Assembly (NCBI GenBank): GCA_035499215.1
Contig: DATJZH010000341.1
Location: 1 to 23,856 of the forward strand
DNA: 23,856 bases
Direction of reading: 5' to 3'
From: DATJZH01 sp035499215
GTDB lineage: Bacteria > Actinomycetota > Actinomycetes > Streptosporangiales > Streptosporangiaceae
Notes under the pieces: model-generated
What the model was told of the DNA's origin: nothing
Database searches by the model: none
What the model saw: the letters and a program-made list of their open reading frames with translations, nothing else
Shown here: one piece after another, positions 14,599 to 22,828 of the stretch
Position numbering within the stretch: position 1 is the stretch's first letter
How the letters are laid out: each line of letters begins with the position of its first letter
Translations under genes and position numbers: made by a program

Positions 14599-15519
14599 AT
14601 GTCCCCGCGCTGGCCGGCCGCGTCGTATGGGCAGTGGAGCGCGACCTGCGACACCCTGCACGCGCATACCCAGGTTCTCGGCAAGCTGGCGGCCGGGCTT
14701 GCCCCGCCCGAGCCGCAGTTGCAGCATGCGGCGCTGCGCCTGACCGCGCGGGGATGGGAGACCGCTCCGCTGCCGGCACCCGACGGATCGGGGTCGCTGG
14801 TCGTCGCGCTCGATCTGCGATTCCACGAGGCGGTGGTCGAGCACAGCGGCGGCCGGGCTGAGCGGGTCGCGCTCACCCCCGACCGCGCGGTCGCCGAGGT
14901 GACGCGGGGGGTGCTGGCGGCGGTCAGCAGCGTCGGCGGTGCCGTGCGGATTGACCCGGCGCCGCAGGAGGTGCCGTGGAGCGTGCCGCTCGACGAGGAC
15001 TACGAGCACGCGCACTATGACCGCGGCCAGGTGGGTGACTACTTCGCCGCGGCGACCAGGGCGGCTCTGGTTCTCGCGGCGTTCCGGGCGCCGTACCGCG
15101 GGCGGTCGACCCCAGTCAACGCCTGGTGGGGCTCCTTCGACCTGGCGGTGAGCCTGTTCTCCGGCGCGCCAGCTGAGCCGCCCGCTGATGACTTCATCAT
15201 GCGGAACGCCATGGACGCGCAGGAGGTCGCCGTCGGCTGGTGGCCCGGTGATGCCCGCCACCCTACGGCAGCGTTTTACGCGTACGCCTACCCGGCGCCG
15301 GAAGGCTTCGGCCGTGCTGCCCTGTCGCCGCCCGGCGCGCGCTGGGACGCCGCCCTGGGCGAGTACATCCTCGAATGGGACGACGTCCGCGTGCGCGCGG
15401 ATCCGCACGCCGCGGCACTGGAGTTCGCCCGCACCGCGTTCCGCCATTCCTGCGCGGCCTGCGCCTGGGATCCACATCTCGCCGCCAGCGCCGACGGGAT
15501 ACCGCCGCCGGTGGCCTGA
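14599..15519 (+). CDS. DUF5996 family protein of unknown function
   Basis: The 306-residue cytoplasmic protein shows the pattern of DUF5996: an N-terminal WPAASYGQWSATCDTLH and TQVLGKLA stretch, then EVPWSVPLDEDYEHAHYD, TPVNAWWGSFDLAVSLFSG, EVAVGWWPGD, AFYAYAYPAPEGF and a final EYILEWDDVR. No catalytic function is established for the family, and none can be assigned here. ATG 14599 is fixed by the family N-terminus and by the leaderless promoter; no Shine-Dalgarno is present. It is transcribed away from the hydrogenase-like operon and converges on the oxoprolinase gene. Confidence 0.82.
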   Translation: MSPRWPAASYGQWSATCDTLHAHTQVLGKLAAGLAPPEPQLQHAALRLTARGWETAPLPAPDGSGSLVVALDLRFHEAVVEHSGGRAERVALTPDRAVAEVTRGVLAAVSSVGGAVRIDPAPQEVPWSVPLDEDYEHAHYDRGQVGDYFAAATRAALVLAAFRAPYRGRSTPVNAWWGSFDLAVSLFSGAPAEPPADDFIMRNAMDAQEVAVGWWPGDARHPTAAFYAYAYPAPEGFGRAALSPPGARWDAALGEYILEWDDVRVRADPHAAALEFARTAFRHSCAACAWDPHLAASADGIPPPVA

Positions 15520-15523
15520 AAGA

Positions 15524-15541
15524 CCCGGCGAACGCGCCGGG
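15524..15541. terminator. Hairpin terminator after the DUF5996 gene
   Basis: CCCGGCG (15524-15530), tetraloop AACG and CGCCGGG (15535-15541) form a perfect 7-bp stem beginning 5 nt after the stop codon. There is no T-run. Lying in the 74-nt gap between convergent genes, it may serve both directions. Confidence 0.6.
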
Positions 15542-15593
15542 CTGGCGCGGGCGCAGCCGGCAGGCGCGATGACCGAGCGGGCCGGACGGGGCG

Positions 15594-18500
15594 TCACCCG
15601 GCCGGTGACCCGTACCCGCCGCCTCCCGGCGTCTCGACCACGAACAGGTCACCGGCGGCCACGTCCACGCAATCGCAGCCGCGCATCGGGGTCACCGAGC
15701 CATCGGCATGGTCCACCCAGTGCCGCCCGAGCGCGCCCGGTTCGCCGCCCGCCATCCCGTAGGGCGGGACGCGGCGGTGGCTGCTCAGCGTGGTGACGGT
15801 CATCGGCTCCAGGAAGCGGAGTTCGCGGCGGCCGCCGTCGCCGCCGGGCCAGCGCCCCGCCCCGCCGCTGCCGCGCCGGATCTCATACCGCTCCAGCCGG
15901 ACCGGGTAACGCCATTCCAGCACCTCGGGGTCGGTGAGCCGGGAGTTGGTCATGTGGGTCTGCACCACGTCAGTGCCGGCGAAGCCCTTCCCCGCGCCCG
16001 ATCCGCTGGCCACGGTCTCGTAATACTGGTAGCGCTCGTTACCGAAGGTGACGTTGTTCATCGTGCCCGAGCCCTCCGCCATGACCTCCAGCGCCGCGTA
16101 CAGCGCCCCTGTGATCGCCTGCGAGGTCTCCACGTTTCCGGCCGCCACCGCCGCCGGGTACTCCGGCGCCAGCATGCATCCCGGCGGGATGATCACGCGG
16201 ACCGGCTTGAGGCAGCCGGAGTTGAGCGGGATGTCGTCGGCCACCAGGGTGCGGAACACATACAGCACGGCCGCCATGGCCACCGACGACGGCGCGTTGA
16301 AATTGCCCGGCAGCTGCGCCGACGTGCCGGTGAAGTCGACCTCCGCGGTCCGGGCGCCGCGGTCCACCCGGACCGCGACCTGGATCACCGCTCCGTTGTC
16401 GAGCGTGTAGGCGTACTCGCCGCCGCGCAGCGCGGTGATGACGCGGCGGACGGCTTCCTCGGCGTTGTCCTGAACGTGGCCCATGTACGCTGCCACCACG
16501 GCCAGCCCGAAGTGCGCGATCATCCCGCGGAGTTCCTGCACGCCCTTCTCGTTGGCGGCGATCTGCGCCCGCAGGTCGGCCAGGTTCACGTCCGGGTTGC
16601 GGGACGGGTAGGGCGCTGAGCGGAGCAGTTCCAGCGTCTGTGCCTCCCGCAGCACTCCGCTGCGCACGAGCAGCCAGTTATCGATGAGCACCCCTTCGTC
16701 CTCGATCCTGGTGCTGAACGCGGGCATCGAGCCCGGTGTGATGCCCCCGATCTCCGCGTGGTGGCCGCGGGATGCCACATAGAAGAGAATCTCCCGGCCG
16801 ATGTCGTCGAATACCGGGGTGACCACCGTGACATCCGGCAGATGCGTCCCGCCGTGGTAGGGATCGTTGAGCACGTAGACGTCACCGGGCCGCATCCGGC
16901 CCGCATTGCGCCTCACGATGATCTTGATGCTCTCCCCCATCGAGCCCAGGTGCACCGGGATGTGCGGGGCGTTGGCGATGAGTCCCCCGTCAGCGTCGAA
17001 GATGGCGCAGGAGAAGTCCAGCCGCTCCTTGATGTTGACCGAATGGGCGGTACTGCGCAGCCGCACCCCCATCTGCTCGGCGACTGACATGAACAGGTTG
17101 TTGAAGATCTCTAGCATGACCGGGTCCGCCGTGGTCCCGGCGAGGCGCCGCTCCGGCCGCGCCGCCACCCGGGTCAGCAGCAGGTCGCCGAGTCCGGTCA
17201 GCTCCGCCTGCCAGCCCGGCTCCGTCACCGTGGTCGCGAAGTCCTCCACGATCAGCGCGGGCCCGGCCACCTGCTGGCCGGGCCGCAGGTCCCGCCGGCG
17301 GACGAGCGGGACCTGCGCCCACGCGCCCGACGCGTACATCGCCACCGCGGCTCCCGTGCCGCCCGCCTGCCCCGGCGCGGACGGCAGGCCCCGCGGAACG
17401 CCGTTCGGCGGCTGCCCGCCCGATGGCTGCCCGCCCGGCGGCTGGGCGGCCGGCGCCGTGGACGCGGCGACGAGCTCGACCGACACCGCCTCCACGAGGA
17501 TCGTCTTGCCGCGCATGAGGAACGAGAAGTGCTGCCGGTATGCCTGCTCGAAACTGGCGGCCATCTCGGTCACGCCGCCGAGCGATACCGGCAGCGCGGT
17601 GTCGGTGCCGTCGTACCGCAGGTGAGCCCGGCGCGCCGACCGGGCGCGGCCCGGCCCGATTCCCTGCCGAGCCAGCTCGGCGAGCGCGTCGGCTTCCAGG
17701 CGGTCGGCCACCCGGTCCAGCTCGCCGAGCAGCCCGGCGGCGAGCGGTGCCTCCACGGAGGTCTCGCGCATCGCCGTCACGTCCGCCAGTCCCATCCCGT
17801 AGGCCGACAGCACCCCGGCCAGCGGGTGGATGAGCACCCGGCTGATGCCTAGTGCGTCGGCCACCGCGCAGGCGTGCTGGCCGCCCGCGCCGCCGAACGT
17901 CGCCAGCGCGTACCGGGTCACGTCATAGCCGCGCTGCACCGAGATCTTCTTGATCGCGTTAGCCATGTTCGCCACCGCGATCTCCAGAAAGCCGGCGGCG
18001 ACCTGCTCAGGTGCGGGGAAGATGCTGGACCGGGCGGCTGACCTCCCGGATTCCCGCGGGGGCGGCGCGGCGCCGGTCGCTTCCCCGATCCGCCGCGCCA
18101 GCGCGGCGAACTGATCGCGCACCATCCCGGCATCCAGGGGCTGGTCACCGCTCTGGCCGAACACGCTCGGGAAGTGCGCTGGCTGGATCCGGCCGAGCAT
18201 GATGTTGGCGTCGGTGACAGTGAGCGGGCCCCCGCGCCGGTAGGCCGCCGGACCGGGGTGCGCCCCGGCAGAGTCCGGGCCGACCCGGTACCGGCTGCCG
18301 TCGAAGCGCAGGACCGACCCGCCGCCAGCGGCAACCGTGTGGATGCTCAGCATCGGCGCCCGCATCCGCACCCCGGCGACCTGCGTCTCGTACTGCCGCT
18401 CGAACTCGCCCGCGTAATGGGACACGTCGGTCGAGGTACCGCCCATGTCGAAGCCGATCACCTTGGCGAAGCCCGCTGCCCGCGCGGTGCGGGCCATGCC

Positions 18501-19295
18501 GACGATGCCGCCGGCGGGCCCGGACAGGATGGAGTCCTTGCCCCGGAACAGGCGCGCGTCGGTGAGCCCGCCGCTGGAGCGCATGAACTGCAGCCGGACG
18601 CCATCCAGCTCGCTGGCGACCTGATCGACGTAGCGGGCGAGGATGGGGGAGAGGTAGGCGTCAACCAGCGTGGTGTCGCCGCGGGACACCAGCTTCATCA
18701 GCGGGCTGGTCGCATGCGACACAGACACCTGCGCGAAGCCGACCCGGCGGGCGATCTCGCCGATCGCAGCCTCGTGCGCCGGGTACCGGTAGCCGTGCAT
18801 GCACACCACCGCCGCCGACCGGAAGCCCTCGTCGTAAGCGGCCCGCAGCTCGTGCCGCACGGCGTCCTCGTCCAGGGCGATCAGGATCTCGCCGCGGGCC
18901 CCGATCCGCTCGGTGGCCTCGATCACCCGGGAGTACAGCATCTGCGGACGGACGATCCGCCGGTCGAAGATCCGCGGCCGGTCCTGGTAGGCGATCCGCA
19001 GCGCGTCCGCGAATCCGCGGGTGGTGACCAGGACTGTCGGCTCGCCCTTGCGTTCCAGCAGGGCATTGGTCGCGACGGTGGTGCCGAGGCGGACTACGGA
19101 TATCCGTTCGGCCGGAATGGGGGCGCCTTCTGCCACGCCCAGCAGACGCCGGATGCCCGCGACGGCCGGATCGGTGTACCGGCCCGGGTCCTCGGACAGC
19201 AGCTTGTGGACGGCGAGCGTGTCATCCGGGCGGCGCGCGACCACGTCGGTGAAGGTGCCGCCACGGTCGATCCAGAACTCCCAGCCGCGGTCCAC
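15594..19295 (-). CDS. Single-chain 5-oxoprolinase / hydantoinase A+B fusion
   Basis: The protein (1233 residues from GTG 19295) fuses hydantoinase/oxoprolinase halves A and B in one chain, the arrangement of ATP-dependent 5-oxoprolinase (about 1200-1290 aa), which opens 5-oxoproline to glutamate. Half A begins with IDRGGTFTDVV and has RLGTTVATNALLERKG, SGPAGGIVG and GFDMGGTSTDVSHY, the ATPase-like elements. Half B begins near DPVMLEIFNNLF and has LNDPYHGGTHLPDV, ASRGHHAEIGG and the terminal TPGGGGYGSP. A repetitive Gln/Pro/Gly linker sits near residues 610-640. GTG 19295 is preferred because GGAAAGG lies 5 nt upstream; ATG 19376 has no ribosome site. Substrate cannot be separated from N-methylhydantoin or related lactams by eye. 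No partner genes are adjacent. Confidence 0.82.
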   Translation of the reverse strand: MDRGWEFWIDRGGTFTDVVARRPDDTLAVHKLLSEDPGRYTDPAVAGIRRLLGVAEGAPIPAERISVVRLGTTVATNALLERKGEPTVLVTTRGFADALRIAYQDRPRIFDRRIVRPQMLYSRVIEATERIGARGEILIALDEDAVRHELRAAYDEGFRSAAVVCMHGYRYPAHEAAIGEIARRVGFAQVSVSHATSPLMKLVSRGDTTLVDAYLSPILARYVDQVASELDGVRLQFMRSSGGLTDARLFRGKDSILSGPAGGIVGMARTARAAGFAKVIGFDMGGTSTDVSHYAGEFERQYETQVAGVRMRAPMLSIHTVAAGGGSVLRFDGSRYRVGPDSAGAHPGPAAYRRGGPLTVTDANIMLGRIQPAHFPSVFGQSGDQPLDAGMVRDQFAALARRIGEATGAAPPPRESGRSAARSSIFPAPEQVAAGFLEIAVANMANAIKKISVQRGYDVTRYALATFGGAGGQHACAVADALGISRVLIHPLAGVLSAYGMGLADVTAMRETSVEAPLAAGLLGELDRVADRLEADALAELARQGIGPGRARSARRAHLRYDGTDTALPVSLGGVTEMAASFEQAYRQHFSFLMRGKTILVEAVSVELVAASTAPAAQPPGGQPSGGQPPNGVPRGLPSAPGQAGGTGAAVAMYASGAWAQVPLVRRRDLRPGQQVAGPALIVEDFATTVTEPGWQAELTGLGDLLLTRVAARPERRLAGTTADPVMLEIFNNLFMSVAEQMGVRLRSTAHSVNIKERLDFSCAIFDADGGLIANAPHIPVHLGSMGESIKIIVRRNAGRMRPGDVYVLNDPYHGGTHLPDVTVVTPVFDDIGREILFYVASRGHHAEIGGITPGSMPAFSTRIEDEGVLIDNWLLVRSGVLREAQTLELLRSAPYPSRNPDVNLADLRAQIAANEKGVQELRGMIAHFGLAVVAAYMGHVQDNAEEAVRRVITALRGGEYAYTLDNGAVIQVAVRVDRGARTAEVDFTGTSAQLPGNFNAPSSVAMAAVLYVFRTLVADDIPLNSGCLKPVRVIIPPGCMLAPEYPAAVAAGNVETSQAITGALYAALEVMAEGSGTMNNVTFGNERYQYYETVASGSGAGKGFAGTDVVQTHMTNSRLTDPEVLEWRYPVRLERYEIRRGSGGAGRWPGGDGGRRELRFLEPMTVTTLSSHRRVPPYGMAGGEPGALGRHWVDHADGSVTPMRGCDCVDVAAGDLFVVETPGGGGYGSPAG

Positions 19296-19402
19296 GTCTG
19301 CCTTTCCCCGCCGGCTGCCCGCATCCGGCCGGCGGAACCATCCCCCGCTGCCGGCCCGGCCGGCGCTGTATCCCATTGTCGGGGTGCGGGGCGGGCGGAG
19401 GA

Positions 19403-19416
19403 AGCAGGCACCTGCT
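19403..19416. promoter_or_regulatory. Short palindrome upstream of the oxoprolinase gene
   Basis: AGCAGG and CCTGCT (19403-19408, 19411-19416) surround a CA centre. It lies about 110 bp before GTG 19295, between the DUF202 pair and the oxoprolinase gene. It could be an operator or the base of a weak hairpin. Confidence 0.25.
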
Positions 19417-19424
19417 GGACGCGG

Positions 19425-19754
19425 TCAGCGTTCCGGCAAGGTGAGCGCGTGACCCGCACTCAGCAGCGAAATGATGAGCGCCGCGACCGACGCGCCAGCG
19501 ACCGCGACGGTGATCAGAAGTACTTTGCGGTTCCGCCGGCTTGCCTCCCCCGGCCGGGCGGACAGTCGGCCTAGCGGCCAGATCAGGCCGCTGAGAGCCA
19601 GGAGGGCCAGACCCGCTGCCGGACGAGCCTTGAGGATCGCTGCGCCCAGCGCTGTGAAGGACAGCGCCGTCCGGGTCCAGGCGAGTTCTGTCCGGTTCCT
19701 GGCAAGCCCCGGGTCGGCGTCTTCGATCGGGGCGGCGTCGTCGGAGGAGGTCAT
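19425..19754 (-). CDS. DUF202 family small membrane protein (second of a pair)
   Basis: The 109-residue protein starts with an acidic segment and then the DUF202 signature RNRTELAWTRTALSF, followed by three membrane helices (about 25-47, 50-60 and 76-98). Function of the family is unknown; some relatives (YidH-like) are inner-membrane proteins of about 110 aa. ATG 19754 overlaps by one base the stop of the upstream DUF202 gene (TGATG), so the two are translationally coupled and probably form a hetero-oligomer (inference). Confidence 0.8.
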   Translation of the reverse strand: MTSSDDAAPIEDADPGLARNRTELAWTRTALSFTALGAAILKARPAAGLALLALSGLIWPLGRLSARPGEASRRNRKVLLITVAVAGASVAALIISLLSAGHALTLPER

Positions 19755-20155
19755 CAGTGCCTCGTCACCGCGGAGTACAGGGACAGCGCGGCCGCGAGCA
19801 TGGCGATGACGGCGATGGTGACGGCAAGGAGGGCGGGCAGCCGGGTCCGGCTCACCGGTTCGCCGCAGCGCAGCGCCCGCTCGCTGCGTCTCCATTCGAA
19901 GTAGCTGATCACCGAGACGGCCGAGCCGAGGAGGATCAGCGGCGTTCCGATCAGGTGCCGGCCCCAGGGCACCCCCGGGAACGGCGCGAGCAGCTGCACG
20001 ATCGCCAGCCCGCCGACCACGAGGGCCAGTGCGGTCCGGCTCCAGGCCAGGAACGTCCGCTCGTTGGCGAACGTGAAGCGGGCGTCCGGTTCCGACTCGC
20101 CGCGGGCCTCCCCGGCGCCGACGGCGGAGTCCTCGCCCGCACTGCCGTTATGCGT
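19754..20155 (-). CDS. DUF202/YidH-like membrane protein with non-canonical start
   Basis: The conserved family N-terminus DARFTFANERTFLAWSRTAL and the following three membrane helices are encoded in one open frame ending at 19754. That frame contains no ATG, GTG or TTG before the conserved motif; the first GTG (20020) lies inside the first helix and would remove the signature. GAGAGGAG is followed 7 nt later by ACG at 20155, which gives a 133-residue protein with a short acidic, Gly/Ser-rich N-terminus. The ACG start is an inference. A frameshift or sequence error is the alternative, since GTG 20142 lies in another frame. Coupled to the downstream DUF202 gene. Confidence 0.6.
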   Translation of the reverse strand, partial: THNGSAGEDSAVGAGEARGESEPDARFTFANERTFLAWSRTALALVVGGLAIVQLLAPFPGVPWGRHLIGTPLILLGSAVSVISYFEWRRSERALRCGEPVSRTRLPALLAVTIAVIAMLAAALSLYSAVTRH

Positions 20156-20520
20156 CTGGTCGCTCCTCTCCGGCGGTGTTCCGCGGGGCAGCCGCCCCCT
20201 GGCCCGCTCGCAGCATCAGCCAGCCCGCCATGCTGCAGGCCATATCACGGGCGGGCCGCGCGAGGGGACCATCGTGACATGCGGCACGAGCGCGGAACAC
20301 CGGCGGGCCGATGATCATAAGTGGCGCCGGGCGGCCGGGCCCAGCGAGTGCCGGCACATTCAATCGCGGCACACGCGAGAGTCTGACGTCATGAGACCGC
20401 CCGAGCCGATGGCCGGCATCTCGCCGGCCTTGTCCTCGATCCCCGTGTCTTCCTGATCCCCCCTGTGGGTCCGTGCCGGGCGACTTCCGGGCGAGGCACG
20501 GAGCAGGCGCCCGCATCCCG
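20156..20520. other. Intergenic region between the DUF202 pair and the DMT transporter
   Basis: I see no credible gene in these 365 nt. On the minus strand TATGAT (20319 down to 20314) is a good -10 for the DUF202 genes, but no proper -35 lies at the right distance. The transporter's terminator hairpin is at 20470-20502. Confidence 0.4.
20470..20502 (-). terminator. Probable terminator of the DMT transporter gene
   Basis: TCCGTGCC (20470-20477) and GGCACGGA (20495-20502) form a perfect 8-bp stem with a 17-nt loop, starting 18 nt beyond the stop codon of the minus-strand transporter. No T-run. Confidence 0.5.
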
Positions 20521-21390
20521 TCACGATCTGGCTGGTCTGGAGGGGGCAAGGTCTTTCGGCGCTGTTCGCGACAGCACGGTGACGCCGGCGGCCATGGCGG
20601 CGAAGGCCGCGGCGGCGACGGTAATCTTCGCCGGGCTGTCGGTGAAGCGCTCGTCGAACAGCCAGACGCTCAAGATGATGCTGGCGAGCGGGCTGATGAT
20701 GACCAGCAGCGGCTGGGACACGCTCAGCGGCCCGACGTGCAGAGCGGCCTGCTCGAGCAGCGTGCCGGCCGCGGCGGCGCCGGCCAGGGCGTATACCGGC
20801 CAGTGCGTGAGCACGCCGCCGAGGCCGGACGTGGCGAGCGTCTGCGTCGCCGTCTTGAGGAACGTTGCCATCAGGGCCCACGCCAGTGCTGCCGCTGTCG
20901 CGAAGGCCGCGGCCCGGCGCGCCGGTGAGCCCCGCATCCCCGCCGCGGCCAGCGCGGCGATGGTCCCGCCGAACACCAGCACAGCCGACAGCCACTCCGC
21001 CGTCTCCGGGGTCGGGTGGCCGCCTGTGGGCTCGGCTACCGCGAGGAACACCGCCAGTGCCGCGCAGACGACACCTACCGCCGCCCAAGCGGCGCGGGCC
21101 ACGTCCTGGCGGATCCACACCCGGCGCAGCACCAGGACGAAAACCAGCTCGGTGACGAGGACGGGCTGGACCACCGATAGCTGGCCGTTGTGCAGGGCGA
21201 GCGCCTGGAAGGCGAACGCGGCCACCGCCGCGACCCAGCCAAGCAGCCACAGCGGCTGCCGGAACAGGTAGCCGACCAGTCGCCAGCCCTTCTCCCGCTT
21301 GGGCGCGGTGGCGCTCGCCAGGTGCTGCGTCATCAGGTTGACCGCGTTGGAGAAAGCTGAGGCCAGGGCGAACACCACGGTGAGGGTCAT
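20521..21390 (-). CDS. DMT-superfamily (EamA-like) membrane transporter
   Basis: The 289-residue protein has about ten hydrophobic segments in two repeated halves, as in drug/metabolite transporters. GQLSVVQPVLVTELVFVLVL in the first half and GPLSVSQPLLVIISPLASII in the second are the matching repeat motifs. It begins with MTLTVVFALASAFSNAVN, the usual inward N-terminus, and ends in a short basic tail. ATG 21390 has AGGGG about 7 nt upstream; an in-frame start 33 nt further up has no ribosome site. Substrate is unknown. No pathway neighbour is adjacent; the gene stands alone between its terminator and a long intergenic region. Confidence 0.82.
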   Translation of the reverse strand: MTLTVVFALASAFSNAVNLMTQHLASATAPKREKGWRLVGYLFRQPLWLLGWVAAVAAFAFQALALHNGQLSVVQPVLVTELVFVLVLRRVWIRQDVARAAWAAVGVVCAALAVFLAVAEPTGGHPTPETAEWLSAVLVFGGTIAALAAAGMRGSPARRAAAFATAAALAWALMATFLKTATQTLATSGLGGVLTHWPVYALAGAAAAGTLLEQAALHVGPLSVSQPLLVIISPLASIILSVWLFDERFTDSPAKITVAAAAFAAMAAGVTVLSRTAPKDLAPSRPARS

Positions 21391-21816
21391 GGCCCAGCCC
21401 CTGTTCCCCTCATGTCTTCCCAAACCTGCACGTTGCGCGTCAGGCGGCCCGCCCCGGTGGTCAGCCGGGTCATCACGATGCTACTGAGCCGGGACCGCGG
21501 GCAAGCCGGGCCGCGCTGGGCGAAGGCGCGGCACTTGAGCTGCGTTTTGGAGTGGCGTAACGTCAGCACTGCCTGCGCCGGACTCCGGGCAGGCAGTGTC
21601 CTGACCAGGCATTTTGGACGGCACAGGCGGTCGCGTCGCGGGACCGGAATTCGGCGCAGCGGGCGGCGGCCGGCCAGTGCCGCAGGTCCCGGCAGTGGCG
21701 CGCCCCGGTGGCTGATCGATCCACGGAAAGGACCAGGCCAGCGGCAGCGTAGGCGGCGTCACGCCGAACCTGCCCGGGATCGCCGCCGGTGACGGCAAGA
21801 ATCACGGGGGCCCGAG
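21391..21816. other. Divergent intergenic region between the DMT transporter and the GH16 gene
   Basis: The 426 nt contain no convincing gene: frames on both strands are short, Arg-rich or without recognisable domains. A good plus-strand promoter is at 21535-21563. On the minus strand TAGCAT (21483 down to 21478) with TTGCCC 15 nt upstream is a weak candidate for the transporter gene. Confidence 0.45.
21535..21563 (+). promoter_or_regulatory. Promoter with long leader upstream of the GH16 gene
   Basis: TTGAGC (21535-21540), a 17-nt spacer and TAACGT (21558-21563) fit the consensus. Transcription would begin near 21570, about 245 nt before ATG 21817, so either the GH16 message has a long leader or a small RNA or short peptide is made here. 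Confidence 0.5.
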
Positions 21817-22638
21817 ATGAATCTGACAACCCGGATGGCGTGCCTGGCCTCAGTCATGGCGCTGGCAGTCACCGCCGGCGCCAGCGCGGCGCCAGCGTCA
21901 GCCGCCCGCGGAAGCCCGGAATTCCGGCTGAAGTGGCAGACCTCGTTCAGCCAGCCCGCCAGCCTCGGATCGTTCGCCGACTGCGATAACGATATCCACA
22001 CCACCCGTCCGTACTGCTCCCGGCTGCCGGCGTCGCTGCGGACCCAGTGGTGGGCATACCCGGACGGATGGCCGGACACCGCGACCGAGGAGCACTACCG
22101 GGTAGGCGGATACTACGACCCGGCTGCCACCGTGTGGATCTCCGGCCACCAGATGCATATCCGGATGTGGCGCGGCCGCACGGGCTCCGTGCACTCAGCC
22201 GCGCTGGTACCGAGGGCGGCGATCGCGCAGGAATACGGCGAGTTCACCGAGGCATTCCGGGTGTCATCAGTCGCGGCAGGGTACAAGTCGGCGCACCTGC
22301 TGACGCCGACCGGCAACCTGAACTATGAGATCGACTTTCCCGAGGATTCGTGGGACAGGACGATCTGCGCTTTCGACCATGGCCCGGCCGACGGCTATGA
22401 ATCGTTCTGCCCGGACGCCAGGTGGACATCGCGGCATACGACCATGATCGTGTGGGTTCCGGGGCACGTGTCGTTCTACCTCGACGGCAAGCTGATCGGG
22501 AGGTCATCGCTGAGCCCGGACGGGCCGATGACATGGGTGATCCAGAACGAGTCAGCGCTGAACGGCGAGACGGCCGCGCCGCGCTCGCACGCCCAGATGA
22601 ACATCAGCCACGTAGCCGTGTACGCCTACAAGCGTTAG
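21817..22638 (+). CDS. Secreted GH16-like glycoside hydrolase
   Basis: The 273-residue precursor has a Sec signal peptide (Arg6, hydrophobic 8-22, likely cleavage after APASA near residue 29) and one beta-sandwich domain. NYEIDFPED contains the GH16 catalytic pattern ExDxxE (Glu171 nucleophile, Asp173, Glu176 acid/base). EYGEFTEAFRV (139-149) and MIVWVPGHVSFYLDGKLIG (210-228) are also typical of beta-glucanase folds. Four cysteines (56, 67, 184, 198), apart from one in the signal peptide, could form two disulfides. It probably cuts a beta-1,3/1,4-glucan or galactan outside the cell; the exact polysaccharide is not evident. ATG 21817 follows a GGGGG ribosome site. No carbohydrate-binding module or transporter is adjacent. 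Confidence 0.82.
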   Translation: MNLTTRMACLASVMALAVTAGASAAPASAARGSPEFRLKWQTSFSQPASLGSFADCDNDIHTTRPYCSRLPASLRTQWWAYPDGWPDTATEEHYRVGGYYDPAATVWISGHQMHIRMWRGRTGSVHSAALVPRAAIAQEYGEFTEAFRVSSVAAGYKSAHLLTPTGNLNYEIDFPEDSWDRTICAFDHGPADGYESFCPDARWTSRHTTMIVWVPGHVSFYLDGKLIGRSSLSPDGPMTWVIQNESALNGETAAPRSHAQMNISHVAVYAYKR

Positions 22639-22639
22639 C

Positions 22640-22686
22640 GGCCGGCTGCCGAGCCGGGTGCGCCGACGCGGCCCGGGCCGCCGGCC
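22640..22686 (+). terminator. Possible terminator after the GH16 gene
   Basis: GGCCGGC (22640-22646) can pair with GCCGGCC (22680-22686), enclosing a perfect 14-bp palindrome GCGGCCCGGGCCGC (22668-22681) that overlaps the right arm. The stem begins right at the stop codon. Alternative pairings make this uncertain. Confidence 0.35.
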
Positions 22687-22828
22687 AGCGCCGCCCTCCC
22701 GAGCGCTCGCTCGCTGACCAGCTGCCCTTCAGGTATTCCGGTCAGCGCCGCACCGGAGCCGCCGGAGTCGTACCCGTCACCCGGCATGATGGACTGCGGG
22801 GACGCGTGGCCCCGGGAAGGCTGGGCCC

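Noticed and set aside
19296..19376. ATG 19376 as start of the oxoprolinase
   Set aside because: There is no ribosome site before it, the extra 27 residues do not resemble the family, and GTG 19295 is preceded by GGAAAGG.
20064..20456. A 130-codon plus-strand frame over the DUF202 upstream region
   Set aside because: It overlaps the DUF202 coding frame antisense and shows no recognisable protein features.
21412..21829. Small genes in the intergenic region before GH16 (frames of 126 codons on plus, 88 and 105 codons on minus)
   Set aside because: No domain, Arg/Pro/Ser-rich composition, no convincing ribosome sites, and they overlap each other on both strands.
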